A DNA stretch of 64,000 nt from Taeniopygia guttata (taxonomy: Eukaryota; Chordata; Aves; Passeriformes; Estrildidae): contig NC_133063.1 of NCBI RefSeq assembly GCF_048771995.1, positions 9,898,001 through 9,962,000 of the forward strand, given 5' to 3'. Shown here piece after piece: positions 23,594 through 38,500 of the stretch; position 1 is the stretch's first letter, and each line of letters begins with the position of its first letter. The notes under the pieces were generated by a model, which was not told the DNA's origin, ran no database searches, and worked only from the letters and a program-made list of their open reading frames with translations. The translations under genes were made by a program, and so were the position numbers.

Positions 23594-26500
23594 TCAGAAG
23601 AGGCTTAAGAGAGGCTCCGCTGACTGGAGAAATGGATGCTGCCCAAAGGGAAAAAGAAACAAACCAAACCAAATTAAAAGAGACAAAGGGAAAAGGAACC
23701 ATTCTTTTCCAAACTGAGTTCCTTACAGGGTCAAGCTGCATTCCTCTAGCACCCTGAAATATACTAACATAGGACTGAAGGCACCATCAGCACGTGTGCC
23801 TTCATGCCCAGGATGCTGCTAGCACAGGCAAACATGGCCCACAACTGCACTAGTCCATTGCTCAAGGTGTCATCACTTGCTGGGATTTTTGTCCTGACAG
23901 CACTGTGGGATTGCTGCTTGCTGTCCAAAGGTTTTGTTCCTTACAGGAAACTCAACAGACTTCTTCCAGCTCCTCTTTTCTACAGACATGAGCTATTTGA
24001 GTGTCCAAAAGAGATGTGGGGCATAAGACATTCCTCAGGAGACTCCCAAGAGCTCTGAAAAATATTGATCCCACGTGTTGTTCTCAGGACCGCAGCACAC
24101 GCGGGTTTTCAGCAGCAAGCCAGGAGCAAGGAGACAAAGCAGCAAGGCTCAGATGTGCTCAGCTCCAGCGTGCAGGAAGAGTAGGCTCTGCCTTGGCATG
24201 GCCCCCCACCTCCTGTGCTGGCCGGCATCTTCCTTGTCAGCAGGAACAGCCAAGGAAGTGGCCTGGTCCTCGTCTGCCACAAAACCGGGCGGCAAAGCCG
24301 CAAGGATTCTCATCTACTTGAGCGGGCCAGGCAGCACATGGGTCTGGCACAAGTCCTGCTCAGCTGTCCCTGTTTGACTGGCAGAAAGCAGAGGCAGCAA
24401 GCTCAAAGAGTGGGGCAGGAGGGACAGGCTGAGTGCCCTGGGATGCTCACAAGGAGCTCCCCCACAGCCCCCGCCTTCCCACACACCAATCCAGCTGGGC
24501 AGGGACGGCTTTCGTCGTGTTCTTCAAGCCCACATCCCTGGCATTGCAATACTTCAGTTCCCTTTGCTAGCAGGTAAACCTGAATACACCACCCAAGAGC
24601 AAAAGAGGGCCACAGAAATGACCAGAAGGAGGGAGCTCTCCTCTGAGGAACAGCTGTGAGAGTTGTGCTGGTTTAGCCTGGAGAAGAGCAAGCCCCAAGG
24701 AGAACTTTCAATATTTGTAGGGGCTTCTAAAAAAGATGGGGACATAGCTTTTAGTAGGGCCAATTGTAAGGGGACAAGGGTGAATAGTTTCAGCTAAAAG
24801 ACACTCCATTCAGATTGGCTCTAAGGAAGAAACTGTTCCCAAGGAGAGTGCTGAAACACTGCCACAGGCTGCCCAGAGAGCTGGGAGGAGCCCCAAGCCC
24901 AGCAACGTTCAAGGTCAGCTTGGATGGGACTATGAGCAGCCTCATCCACTTCAAGATGTCCTTGCCAGTGGCTGATGTTTTGGACTAGATGACATGCACT
25001 GGTCCCTCCTAGCCACAAAGAGTCTTGGATCCTGCTTGGCTTTCATTGGAAAAGCACCCAGAGTAGAGGTTATTAGATGGGGGGGCCCATGTGAAGCCCT
25101 GGAGTTTGCCCAGGAAACAAACCCTGACAGGGAACAGCTGCTTGGGCTGCAGCCGATTTGCCTTGTACCTGCAGAAGTTCCTCGGCAGAGCCTCGCCTGT
25201 CCACATCCATCTGCAGGCAGCAACCCAGAAATTCACACAAGCCAGAGGGCAGCCCGAGCTTGTGCAGATCTGGTACCCCTTGCTTGCCTATCAGGTAGCT
25301 AGCCTGAAGCAAAAGGAAACACGAGAGTCTACGTGATTCTTCCATATCCTTCAGTGCTCACCTAGAGCCCATCTTCGAAGCTCCAGTCCGCAGTGTCAAT
25401 TTCTTGCCTAGCAGAGGTTTAGAGATGAGCCTTCTCTCCCAAAGGATAAAAGGCTCCAGTGCAGCCCCAGCTATTTCAAGCTGCAACAGGTCTTCCCTTG
25501 ACAGCTGATCTGAGCCCCCGGGATGTTTTTAGAAAGAGGGCCTTGGTGGAAGCACTTCAAGCTGTGGGCATGGGATTTTGTCTAATGGACACGGACCAGA
25601 AGGACACCGCTCTCTGAGCGTATTTGCACCTTACCGTGTCACTGTTTTCCCGAATATAAGGAGCCTCTCCTGTGGCCATTTCTATTCCCACGATGCCAAG
25701 GGACCAGGTGTCCACTTTGGGGCCGTAGGGCCCTCTTCTCACCACCTCGGGTGCCATCCACCACGTGGTGCCAACCATCGACCTCCGTTTACTCTGCTCA
25801 AGGCTGAGCAGACCACAGAGGCCAAAATCAGCTGAGGAGAAAAACAAATGCTGCTTCAAGTAGGAAACCAAGGAAAAGGCTTTCTCAGGACGCCTACGTC
25901 TCAGAATGCAGTGCTGATTCCAGCTGGAAAAGCAGCTGGGCTCTCTTTCCTCAGGGCTGCAGCCAAGGACGTGGGCATTTGTCCACTTAGTTACCCCCCA
26001 CGATTCCCACCGTGCCTTTTCCTCACTCACCGCAACTTTTACGCTGAAACTCTCTCCTTTTGGAAGGAACGCACACACAAACCAGAGTTACTCTTGCTAC
26101 CTTGTTGCTCTCTAGACCACTCAGCACCTTACAGCTGCGCCCTGGGCTTGCAGAGCGCTCCCTGCCCTCTCCCCGGCACCACTGCTGGGCACCCGCAGCC
26201 GCTCCAAAGCAGCCCCACACCGCCTGCCCGGAGCGCTGCGCCTGACCGAGAATACCCACCCAGCTTGACGGAGCCATCCCGGCCCAGCAGGATGTTTCCA
26301 CTTTTGATGTCTCTGTGGATCACCTGGTTGGCATGCAGGAAAGCCAGGCCTTGCAGGCACTGGGAGAGAAAAAAAGAAACAGGAGGCCAAAAGTGAGCCT
26401 GATCGGATTTCGCCACACACAAAAGGAGTCTGCTCCTGAAGATTCACCGATCTCAAAGGAGCGTGAGCGCTGGCAAGAGGAAGAGCTTGCTGCTGCCACA

Positions 26501-29500
26501 CTAGGAGAGCAGGATCTTTCCAAGGGAAGGCATATCAGTGCTTGAGGGGGAAACATCAGTCACTGCTCCAGATTGTCCCCGGCAAAGCCAGTCAGAGCCA
26601 TCCCTGCTGCAGTGGATGCGCTCTCCCCGTCCGCAGGACAAACAATGCTTTGCCAAAAGAGGAAAAGTCCCTGCCTTGGCTACCAAGGGCATCACTGTCA
26701 GGTGGGAGATTGGAGGACAAGGGACAGCTGACTTGGAAGTAGCTCATGTGTCAGTTTTCAGTAGCAAGCACCATGGTGGGTGCCATGCCATCCTTTGAAG
26801 TTGAGACCTGTGACAGACGAGTCTCTCTTTGGCTTTGCCACTGGTTTAAAACTTGGACACCAGCACCTTTGTGCTTACAGGCAAAGAAGGTATTGCAGAA
26901 AGGCAAAGGCTTGGAGAGGCAAAGTGCAGAACAGAAAATGACAATGAAAACGAGACAGAGAGTTCAGTAATAGGATAGAAGAGTACAGAACAGACTAGAG
27001 TAAGAGCAGGGACACCGGCAGGCAGTTCAGCCCAGATGCTCTTTCCTTTCCGGAGCATAAGAGCAAGACAGAAAGAAAGCTCTGAGCATGGAATCACTCC
27101 CTTTGCAGCGCTTTCAAAGGACCAGTCTGTCCAAGCCATCCCAAGCACAAGCAGGACCCCTTACCTCCCGACACACTGTTGCTATGTGTCCTACAGCCAG
27201 ACTTTTCATGCGGATCACATCAGCCAAGGAGCCTCCATCCATAAACTCCAACACCATCAGGACAACCTCATTGACAAGGTAGCTGCAAGACAAAAGCAAC
27301 CGTGTGGAGCTGAATGTGCACAGCTAAATTGCCGCATGGAAGAAAAGACTACAGCTGAGTTTTGTGTCCAGGTCACTGGTAAGTGAAGAGGGAATCAAGT
27401 GAAGACACACTCCACCGAGGCTATCCAGTGCTTGCTGTCTGTGCCGTCTAAATGAGGAAGACACATCCGTGGAAAAGGAGACGGTTTAGGTGGCAAGCAG
27501 GGGAAAGCGGCAGTTTTGTGACGCAAAGGTTAATCTGGAAGCAGACACATCCCAGCAGCTGCTTCATCTTCTTCATACACAAATTGCACCGTTAACTCCA
27601 GCAGCAAGGAGGCACAGTCTCACAGCTTTTACTCAGAGCAGATGGGTGTGCAGCATTGCCAACACCCTTTGGAAAACCTTGCAGAAAGGACAGTCACAAA
27701 CAGGAAAAACAATTTCAAACCGGACAAATTATGTCTCTCCTAGCCTAGTCTTTTGGCATGCAAGGCAATGGAAAACAGTGCAAACAGTGCAAGGGAAATC
27801 ATTTCTGTGATGCTTTCTCAGCACTTCTCCTCCAACACTTGGAAAAAATCCCGCCCAAAACAGCAGAACAACATGCAGTGAGTGAACATACATGCTGCTG
27901 GCTTAGTAAGAGAGCCACGTTTCTGAGATCAAGCTTCAAGCTATTTCTGCCAGGAAGAATTTGTGGGGACAAAATGCAATCTCCTCCCAGGCCTCATGCA
28001 GGAGTAGATTGATGTGAATTGAAAATCCATTTTCTGCCAGAATACTGACCTTTCTAGGTAGGTGACAATATTGGCGTTCTTATATTTATCCATGACCAGG
28101 ATTTCCTTCAACACATCCTCACAGCCCTGGTGCTGGAGATCAAGTACCTTTATGGCCACCTACAATGACATGGAAAGCCATTAGGAGCAGACGAGACGAG
28201 AGCCTCTTTCTCTGTGCACTCACGGGCCTGGATGCCTTGTCACCTCGGTGGAAATGGACACTAAACCATCAACCACAAAGTGCTAACAGCACTCTTTGCA
28301 CCTGCAGACTCCTCCAACACACTTTGTTTATCACTACTATTATCATTTACACGTGTTTTGCAAGCTGAAGTAATTTTGCTCCAGCCAAGATAAATTGAAA
28401 CCACTGGAAATACGTTAGCATTTCTAGGGGCTTTGACCAGCCTTTCAGAGATGGCTGCCGTTCTTGACTGTGTGCCAAAGTAAACACACACATACATACA
28501 TGACAGGGAAAATGCTGTCCAAAAAAGGACTCCAAAGCGACTCAAAGGAAAGTTACAACCCTAGCCCATCCTAACTTCTTCACTTTGGGTTTTGCAACTC
28601 TGAAGAACAACCTGGAACACGGTTTACACCGAGTAATTATTGTAATTTGTACTTATTTAGTGGGTTTAAAAATGAATAACCCTTCTGTGCTACGCTATGG
28701 ATGCACCCCAGGTCATAAGCAGGGCTTAGGGCTTTTGGACACCTCCTCGACCTCCCTCCAAGTGCAGTTTCTGAGCGCAGCACCGCGGGTGGAGAAGGAA
28801 CTACCAGGAAGATGGAGTTGTATTTGCTGAGAGCCAAAAACGAGAACTCAGGACTCTGAACTTATAGCCCCACAAAATAGCAGGACTCTCCAAGGCACTT
28901 CCACGTCAGTTCAGTACGAATAGCATCTCTGTAGTGGAATGTCTCTGACACAGGATCAACAAAACATTGTATTAATTAAGGCTCTTCATCAATTTCTTCC
29001 CACTGATCTGTGCGTGTGTGTGTGCGTGTGCGTGTGTGAACTGGGTTCCCTAGGACTGAAAGGCAAAACTGTGCTCCAGTAAAGATCTCTCCTCCTTGAG
29101 GTCCTGCAATATATTTTCAAGCTGAACCACGTGGTGGAAAACAATGGGAAATCCTTTCTGTGTCTGAACCTGGGCTTAAGAGGAACTGGGCCGGAATAAC
29201 GGCTCTTGCCATCAGCTAATCTAGGAACATTTATCCAGTAAGTCCAAGCCAGCGCGTCCTTCTCGGATAGACACCACCGCCATTCTTGCATTCACTCAGG
29301 TAGGGAGGAAAGATAAAGTCTGTCCAAAAGTCATTTTGCAGCCCACCTCTGGACAGGCTGCTTCTGCGGGACAGCCTTTGCAGCAAAGTCAGGTGGCCCA
29401 AAGCTTTGGCCATGGATCACATCACAAGGGAAAGCACTCAAGGGCTGCAAAATCTGCATGGGCTCTTGGCACTTACCGCTCGTCCTGTGGCAGCGTTGAA

Positions 29501-32500
29501 GGCCTTGTAAATGGTTCCAAACCCCCTAGAAACAGAACAGTGGCAAGAACAGAGAAGTTGTTCAGTGCTGAGAAGGAAAAGGCAGCCCAGGCAGGAGCTC
29601 TCTGCTGCCTGCAGTGTCTCTAAAACACCAGGGTCTGTCCGCTCTTCAGCCAATGGCCCAGCAGCCCAGCAGCCCTCTGCCATGCAGAGTGCCCAAGAGA
29701 AGCTGGCTGCAACAGGAAGAAAAAGGGCTGCTACAAATCTCAAATGTGCACACTAGATTATGCACGCAGGGGTTTTCTTTGCCTTTCCCTTCTTGTGTCT
29801 GTGCCTGTGGGGTGCCTTTCCAGGCAATGAAACACACAGTCCTGCGGGGCCATCTCAACGCTCTCTTTTAATCCTGCCTGCCAAACTCAGGCAACACTAT
29901 TATCTTATCTTTCTGACCACTTTCTTATCTTCCTGACCACTGAATCTTGTTTTCAGCAAGATAGTGGAAAGCAATGCTACTGAGAGCTGTTATCTGACAG
30001 CTGCCAGGTGGGAAGCTGCTCTCTCAGGTTTCTCTTCCCTCATGAGTGTGGCCAAATTACGTTGAATCATACAAAACCATATCTCCTGGGAAAACAGGCA
30101 AACTAGTGCCACATGTTTGAGGGCTTGCAGGAGGGCTTCCAGGACCTGCTGCTTGAGGCAGGCAAGACATTGCCAGCATCCAGTTATCTTTCATGATGCC
30201 TTGTACTGCCTCAGCACTGAGACAGGGACAATCTGAAGCCAGGCTCTGAAGATGCTTGCAGCTTGCCTGACTTCCCACGTGGTACCGCACCACCAAAATC
30301 CCTGGCCCATGGTTCTGTAGAAGCAAGCGTGGCTGCACTCACCCACTGCCAAGGAGTTCCCATCCAGTGTACTTCTTCTCTGGATCTTCCTTCCTCACCA
30401 CACGCCCTGAAAGAAACCAAATGCAAGGAGCAAACTTCAAAACAGGGATCCTGACGTCCAGGAGATCTGAAGGCCAGCTCCACTCTCTGGGGCTCTGAGC
30501 AATTTATGGTCCCTCGGCTAACAAGAGCATCAACAAGAACAACAGCAGCAGCAGCAGCCCCAGCAAGACAGGCAGCTCGGTAGCACGCCTGGCCTGCACA
30601 GAGTCTCTTCTCCACACTCCTTTGAAGGGCTGCCTTGAGGGGAAACTAAGCCCATGGGAAAACCATCAGAGCAGACAGAGACCAGAAAAGAACAGGCCCC
30701 AAGGCAAGTGGTTGTCATCTACAAACAGGAAGGAGGGCTGAAAAATCAGGACACTTCATTGTCTTGGGAAGAAACACTCTCTTGTGAGACTCAACAAAAG
30801 GTTTCATACTTCCAAAGTTCCAATGCACCCTGGCATCTGGATGAACTTTGAACAGCTGCTTTTTGCAGAGCAGAAAGAATATTGCAAAGTCAATTCCAGG
30901 AGAGAAGGGCACCTTCTCTACCTCTCAGCACTTGGCCTAAACAATGCCTTGACCATTTTAGAGAACAGCAGCACATGCTATAACCAAGAACAATGGCTCT
31001 AAGAATTAGGACTCTCCTCATTTATCAGCAGGATGAGTTCTGGAGATGACTTTGCCCGTTCCCCATTTAGTGAAGAACTACAAGTGCTTGTCTTCAGCCT
31101 GGGCTGCAGCAGTCACTAGCACTGGGCTCAGCCCCTTGAACACCACCCGTGTGCCCCATCTCCCCAAACGGGCGCAGCCGGACGGGTAACAAGGACAGCG
31201 CTGTTCCTCAGGCGCTGCCGGGACACAGACACCTGCACAAATGAGATGCTGACCCTTCCACGAGTCCAGGCAAAGCTGCAGCAACGGGACGGCAGCTGAA
31301 ACCTCACAGCTAAGGAAGGCTCCAGCCCCTGCAGTCACACCAGCTGTCAGTGGCAGGGCAGGTATGACAAAATGCTTGGCAAAGCCCACAGATGGCCACT
31401 GACAGCCACTCTGAAGAAGCTAGAGCCAGATCAAGGCCTGTTACAAGCTGTTGGCCCCACTCAAGACAGAACATGATTGTCTTTGGCCTCAGACCCACGG
31501 AGGAGTAGATCCATCCACCTTTTGTCTGAGGGCGCCTGATGGCAGACACAAAGTAAACTGGCCTCTGTTCTGTACCTGAGTGGTTCTTCTCTGACAGCAC
31601 TGCACTGGCAGCTGTTACCAGCTGCAAGGAGCAACTCACTTGTACTGCACAATCAGCAAGGCCTTGGTGTGCTTTCCGAGAGTACCATCTGTGCAGGGAT
31701 TGAGGCCAATGCTTAGTATTCCTGCGGTATTTAGCAGCTGGGCATTAGCAGTGACAACATGCCTGCTACCAGAGGAACATGCAGCAGAGGGGCTGCAGGC
31801 TTCCTCCTGAGAATTGCCTGCAGGGCACTTCTATCTGACTGTGCCCCATAGATGTGTCTCTTTGATGCATCTTCCAAAGCATACAACTAAAATATCAAAC
31901 AGGAATTGTAAAAAGAGTATCCTGTTTTTCTTCTTTTGGGGCTCTTTCAAAACAGCTCTTCCTCTCTGATTCCTTGAGATAGCTCTAAGAATACAATTTC
32001 TTAATTTTTAGGGCATACTGAAAAGATCTCTTCCTCTCTTATTTGTGCTGTCACCTGCCATTCTTTTCAAGGAGGTCACGCTAACCAAACAAAACCAACT
32101 GGAGAAGGAATAGAAGTACTAAGAGTCATAAGAACAACACCAGCATTAAACCAGCCCCACAGCCAATCAACTTTGCTCAAGTGTTTTGTCATTTCCAATG
32201 ACTGCTGGGAAGTCAGGAGTCTAAAGGGAATCTAGGAAGCCAACTCATCTGCTCACTTTGGCCAGGCTAGCACACACTCTTTTTACTGAGCCACTGGCTA
32301 GGTCGCAGCCTCCTGCTGCTCCCAAAACAATCCCTGCTTTTGTCTTCACTCTAGAAGGAAGCTCAGGCAAAGCCCACCCAGGCCCTGCTGCCCACAAAGG
32401 CAAAAGGAACGCCCCAAGCGCTCCCTGCCTGCATCCTAGCACCACAGTGGCTTCTGGAGAGAGTCCAAAAATTCTCTCCCAACACCAAATGAGGAGGAAC

Positions 32501-35500
32501 ATGTGCTACAGCTCTTGCCGAGGTACACACACTGTAATACACTGCTCGATGGCACAAGAAATCCCCAGGACGTACTCAGCAGACGCAGGAACTGCTCCTC
32601 TCTCTCCTGGCTTGAGCGGGGAGAACTGCTCATCCTTGGGTTTTCAGGCTGTGGAGAGGGGGCTTCTTCCCAGGATGCTGCTGCAGCGACAGCTTTGATG
32701 GCAGCTCCTGCATTCATCTGGGACAAGAAATTTGCTTGTGTCAGAAAGGTGCCTGGCACAGATGCCCCAGACAGAGCATTTCAAAGGCAAGCACTTAGGA
32801 ACAGCACTGGGCCTGGGCTGCAAGCTGAGCTGTCAACTCTTCCACCTGCAGTCCAAGCCAAACAAGCAGTCTGAGACTACAGCTTGTCACAGTCAGCCAT
32901 AGTGGAGACTGCGAAAGGGAAAGAACAACTTTACACTTCACTCCCTTCTGAGGACTGCATTCACCATGGACAGGGACAACTTGCCCAGAATCTGCGTGGG
33001 TCACCACGCTCACCTGAACAGACCCCTCCAAAAACAAAGCCAGCACTAAGAGGCCAGCAGAAATATATTCCCAGGATTGCTGGCCCACCGGCCAAAGCAC
33101 TAGCCCTGCTGCCCAGGGCAGCAGCTGAGATTCAGCAACCCACTAAGTGTCCTTCTGAGCAGCTGCCACGGAGAGCACAGAGCATGGCAGTCAGAGACAT
33201 TGGTCCCATCCACCTGCTGCTCTGCAGGGGAAAGGCAACAAGGGCAGAGACCACTTGTTGCATGACTGCACTGCTTCCTCCTCCTTCATTCACCTGCTTT
33301 CGTCCAGCCAGCCTGTACTGCAGCAGGATCTTGTGCATCCTTTGCACTTCTTCTTTGTGCCTCTTCTCCATTGCCTCCATCTTCCTCTGAGCTTCCCGCA
33401 ACTCTGCCTGCAGCTTGTCCTTGATATTCAGGAAGATAAGAGGAATCTTACTGGCATCCGCAATCTCGTTCAGGTTTCCTCTTTTGCACTCTCAAAAGCA
33501 CTTGTGTTCAGCCCCTTCCTTCTGCTTCTCTACCCAGCTCTAACCCTGCCATCCTAGCTCTTCTTCCTGGTGCTCAGCGCTGCAGCCTGCCAGGCTCTGT
33601 GCTTCCAGTGCCTGCAATGGTCCTTGCCTCCCCTTTCCTCACGTCTCCAGTTCATGTCCCCATCACTGCCCTTCCAAGCTCTTCTACCTGGCTAGTCAGG
33701 CTCACCTGTCCATTCTGCCGCTCCTTATTCAGCTCCTGCCTCAGCTGCTCTAGCTGCTGCTGCCTTTCATTTAGATCTCCCAGCAGCTGGCGCACCTTAT
33801 CATCTAGAGCAGCCTTCTGGCTCTGGAGCTGCACAGAAACAAAGAGAAGACGGCTTTAAACGTCCCACACACCACTTGTGTGGCAACCAAGACTGATGTG
33901 CTCATGCCTTCCAAAAGCAGTTTCTTCTCATTCCTGTATTTACCAAGGGCCAGCTAAGAGACAATCCCAGAGAGACAGACAGCGTCCAGAGAAGCTGTGC
34001 CCATAAGGGGCCCAGAGGAGTCCAAACCAACACACAAACTCTCTTTTCACACTCTGTGCCTCTTGAGTGTCTCTGCTTCTTTGCCCATCCAGGTTGCATG
34101 ATGGCAATTTACTGCTTCATCTCAAGCAGCCTTTTCTCCTCTCCCCTCTGTACCTCTGCCACCAAGTTGATCCATTGCTCCAGCTTCTCCTGTGCCTTCA
34201 AACTCTGTTCTTCCAGCTTGCTTTCCTGATGAGTGGAAGAGACACGTCCAGATGAAGTCCCACCAATGCTCCCCAAAGGAAAAACAGAAGCTTCATCCCT
34301 CCAACAACCCCCGCACCTGAAGAGGGCACACTAGTGGCTTTGTGCCCTCCAGCACCTGGGAGGAGCTCCAGCACGGCTAAGGAAAGGAGAGGTCACCTTC
34401 CTTCCCTGCTCTGATGGCTGCCTGTTTCCTGGGCCCCCCCTCTTCAGGATTTCTGCCTGTTCTCAGAGGCTCTGTCCTCAGATTGCCCTGCCCTTTGGTC
34501 AAGGAAAAGCTGCAGATGGACTGCAGGATGAGGACGACAGCAGCACCTCGATAACCCAGTCACAAGACAGGCCACCAGCTGAAGTACCAGCACCAGGAGG
34601 CCTGTTGCAACTGCTTCAGGCTCCAAGGGAAGACCTCTGTCTGCTGGGGAAGGACAGAAAGCAAGGAACCCAGTTGCTGGGACTGCAGCTGGCAGCAAGG
34701 TCAGCAGCAGTCTGCTGCATGGCACCAGGCTGTGGGGAAAATGCTGCCCCTTCGCTGCCATGCTTTGGGTGGTGACCACCCAGCCTCCTGGGGAACTTGG
34801 CTTATGGCCATGCTGAACCTGTGGCTGCATCTACTGTCCCAGCACTGTCCTCTGGGTCTTCACAGGCCTTCAAGTAGGAGCTCTTGAACCCCTCTGCTGC
34901 CTGGCCCAGCAATGTGTAGCCTACAGCAGATGCTTGAGACCATGTCACATACTCAGGCTGCTCTTCTGCTAAGCCAGCCCTTCAAAGTCGCTGGAAAACT
35001 TCAGGGATGTACTGTTTCTTACCAGGTTTTGCACAATCTTCCTTTTCTTCGCTTCCTCAGCAGCTTGCCAGAGTCTCAGAGCCTTGCTGCACTGCTCTTC
35101 TGCCCAGCGGAGCTGTTGAGCCATGTCTTCACATTGCTGCTTGCTGAAAGATCTTACAGCCAGCAGCTCACGACGAAGGCCCCTCACATCCTCTGCAAAC
35201 GTGACACACGGCAACAGTCAGAGACTGCACAAGCAGAAGAATCTGCTGACCTTAAGCCCCTTCAGTTTCAGGCAAGGAGGAACCTGCCCTCAGCTCCTTC
35301 ACTCCTCACAAGCCCTGCAGACAGAGCTGCCTGTGGCGCGACTGCACTGGCCAGGGCCATCAGCAGAAACAAAGTGCACGAGGCTCTCACCGAGTATCAG
35401 CTCCTTGGCCTGCCTGGCTGTGCGCACTTGGGCTTCCAGGCAGCTCCTGGCCGTCTCCAGCTCCGATACGTGCTGCTGAGCCTCCAGCAGGCTGCTTTGC

Positions 35501-38500
35501 AGGCTCTCCTTCTCTGACCTGCAAGTTGTGAAGATGGAGAGCAATAGTTCCTGGCACACAGGGCCAGTTTCTCCAGTGTGGCACATCTTAAGATGTGCCT
35601 TAAGATCCCTGTACCTTAGGCTGGAAAACAGCTTGCATGGAAGCTCAGATAAAGCAGGACAATTTTACCACTTCAAATAGCAGAGCAGGCCCCTCCAGGT
35701 GACTGGGAAGCCTTGCCTCGTGTCCTAGGCCAGCACAGAAAGCCCAGCTGAGTTTGAGCTCAGTGGACAAAGCTCAAATTGCTGTTGCCTGACTTATCAC
35801 ACACGGGTGGCTGTGCCCACAAAGTCTCTGCAAATGAGCAAAAGGCCAGCCGCTGCTCACAGCCCTGAGCTCACCAGCACTTCCAAGTCACTCTGCAGGG
35901 GGATAGAACAGCGTTCTCCTGGCTGACCCGTCAATGTTTCATGCTATTCCTCATGTGCATATAGGTACTTGGCTTGCCAGGCACTCTCTAAGGAAAAGGG
36001 ACTAAAGGAATTCACCAAACGATAGAGTGAAACCTCCAGCTTCTAGCAGCATGAGTAGGAATCCTGAACTAGGTTTTTATCTGAACAAGAACTGTCTAGG
36101 AAAAGGAGAGACACACAGCCATCCTGCCATTTAAATCATTGGAAGATCATGAACAAGAACACTTGCTACCTTTCTTTATGGCTAACTACGCCAGCAGTGC
36201 CCAAGTGATTTGGCACTCTTTAAAAAAAGGAAGAGGCACCAGCCAAAGGGACCTTGACAGGTTACAGAAGTGGGTGGACAAGTGGGCAAGTATCAGTGCT
36301 CAGCAAGGATCCCTAGAGACTGTTGAGAAGTCACAAGACCTTTCCTTGCTGCTGCTGCTGCTGCTGCTGTTGCTGCTCCTATTAAGCTACTCTAGGTCCT
36401 GCATCCTACTCCACAAGAGTGAGCTCTCAAGGGTTGCAAGATTTGCAGCATGACCCTCCATCTTCAGCTGAAGGGTCAGCACCCGACTCACAACATTCAC
36501 ATGTAAGAGCCTTGAATTCTGAAAATCCCCCGTCAAACTATTTGGCAAGGAAAAACTGATGTTCAGATGCAACAAAGGAGAAAGCAAAACCAGAGGGAAA
36601 CTTCCGATTTCAGGAAACATCTGCACCGTTTCCCTGGTACTCAAGTCAGTGCCAAGTTGGTTTGCTTTGCACTTGTCACAGGAATGTGCAAGAGGTCCCA
36701 AGCAGGTGCCCAAAAGAGCTTGGAGAGCTTGAGTTGGCAGAAAAATCACATTCAGATCAGAGTATCGTTTTCTTTTTCTCATGTCTCTTTGCCTCCCTGT
36801 CTGAGAAACATCAGGAGAGCACACAGGAGGCGGTAAATCCTGACTGGTGGTAATGCTCACCACCTTTGTAATTACAGACTTTCAATAATGTCCCACCCTG
36901 GGTCTCCTCCCTGCCTTTACCTGGCTTCTGCCAGCCGCTCTGAAACGCCCCGTAGGTCCCGCTCCGTGGCTCTCAGTCGGGCTTCCTGGGCAGCGTTCTC
37001 TTTCACCAGCGCCGCCTTCTCTCTGCACACCTGGGACAGTGTCTGCCCTGGGAGAGAGAACTCCTGCCCCAGCTTCTCCAGGCCCCTGTGGGCTGGCCGC
37101 TGCGGGCGGCAAACCTGCAAGAGGGGGCAGCATTTTTCAAGTGGAACAACAACAACAGCAACAACACAGGCTCGGTCCTAGCTTGCTGCCAGAAGCAGCA
37201 TTCGGGGGGGGGGGGGGGTCTGGCTAGGACAAGTCCCTCTCCCCACAAGTGCTGCCTAGGAGGAAGGTGAGCGTACCTTTGGTGCCACCAGAGGAAACGC
37301 TTCCTGCAGTAGATCCCTCTGAGGCGGCGTTTCCACCGGGGTCAGTTCTGCCACTTCAAACACCCTCTCTAGGGAGGAGTGGCGCTTTCTCTCAGATGCA
37401 GCCAACTCCTTCCATCTGCAACAAGGGGACGGACAAAAAAGCCTTTAAGTGCAACACAGTCGCCTTGCAAAACCAGCACTACATACCATGCCCCACATAA
37501 GGCATCTCAGGCCCTTCCAACAGCCCTCTGCTTCCACCTCAAGAGATGGCTGCAATTCCCTCCCTAGACCCGCATCTCTCTTTGTCATTCCTTCAGGTGA
37601 AAGAGTCGCCACTGAGGAAGTCAAACAAGCTTCCACAAGCCACAGAACACTGCCAGAAAGCTCAGGTACTCTCAGCATAACAGCTTCCCTGCCTGCTAGG
37701 CCCAACACTCCTTTCTGATGCAGTGAGCACTGGACTTGCAAAAGCTTTTCTTTGGCTAAGACACGCTTGCCAAGTCTAAATGAGCAGTCCCACAATTGCT
37801 CCTGCTTTCACTAGCGAAACAAAGAATGAGCCTGCAAGTTACAGCTTGGGGAGGAGGTGGGTACGATTTTCCAGTTCAATAAGCAAAGGATCCCAAGATG
37901 GTTTAGGCTGGCAGAGACCCCAGGAAGCCTCTAGCCCAGAGTTCACCTCCAAGCAATTGGGGTCAGCATCTGGCCAGGCTGCTCAAGTCTCTATCCACCT
38001 GGGCCTTCCAAATTTCAAGGGTGGAATCTGCACATGCTCTCTGAGGCACTTGTTCTGCTGCATGATTGTCTTTCAGGTCAGTGCTTTGCTGTCCTTAAGC
38101 CCAGCCTGAACCTCCCTTGCTTTTACTCTGGTCTAGTTCAGAATGCTTTTTGTCAAGGTTCGAGAAGCGAGTCCCAGGAAGCAGCTTTGCTCTAGGTCGG
38201 TCTGCAGCCAGACCTGCCCTGGGCTGCCTTCTCCCGTCTGTGCTGAGCAAGTCAAATAGTGAAAAGCCAAATTTGTTCTTTGGTCCTGGGCCTCCTAAAG
38301 CCCAGCAAGGCCCACCCCTGCTCAGAGAAAGTGAGAAAGCTTAACACGCACCTCAGCTCCCGGGCGCCGCGCACTCTAGCCGTGCTCTCGTGCCGCTCCG
38401 CCTTTCCTGCCTGGACCGAGGAGTCCCGACTGGTGAGAACTTCTCCTAGCGGGACCTGCAAGGATTGGGCAGGGAAAAAGCACAAAGCAGCAATGAGGAG

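Noticed and set aside
30211-30615. 134-aa minus-strand frame around the first kinase exon of gene E
   Set aside because: Only 30343-30406 has proper splice edges and phase; the rest is intron read-through.
37379-37718. Plus-strand frames opposite the coiled-coil exons
   Set aside because: Antisense shadows of real minus-strand exons and introns, with no similarity to known proteins.
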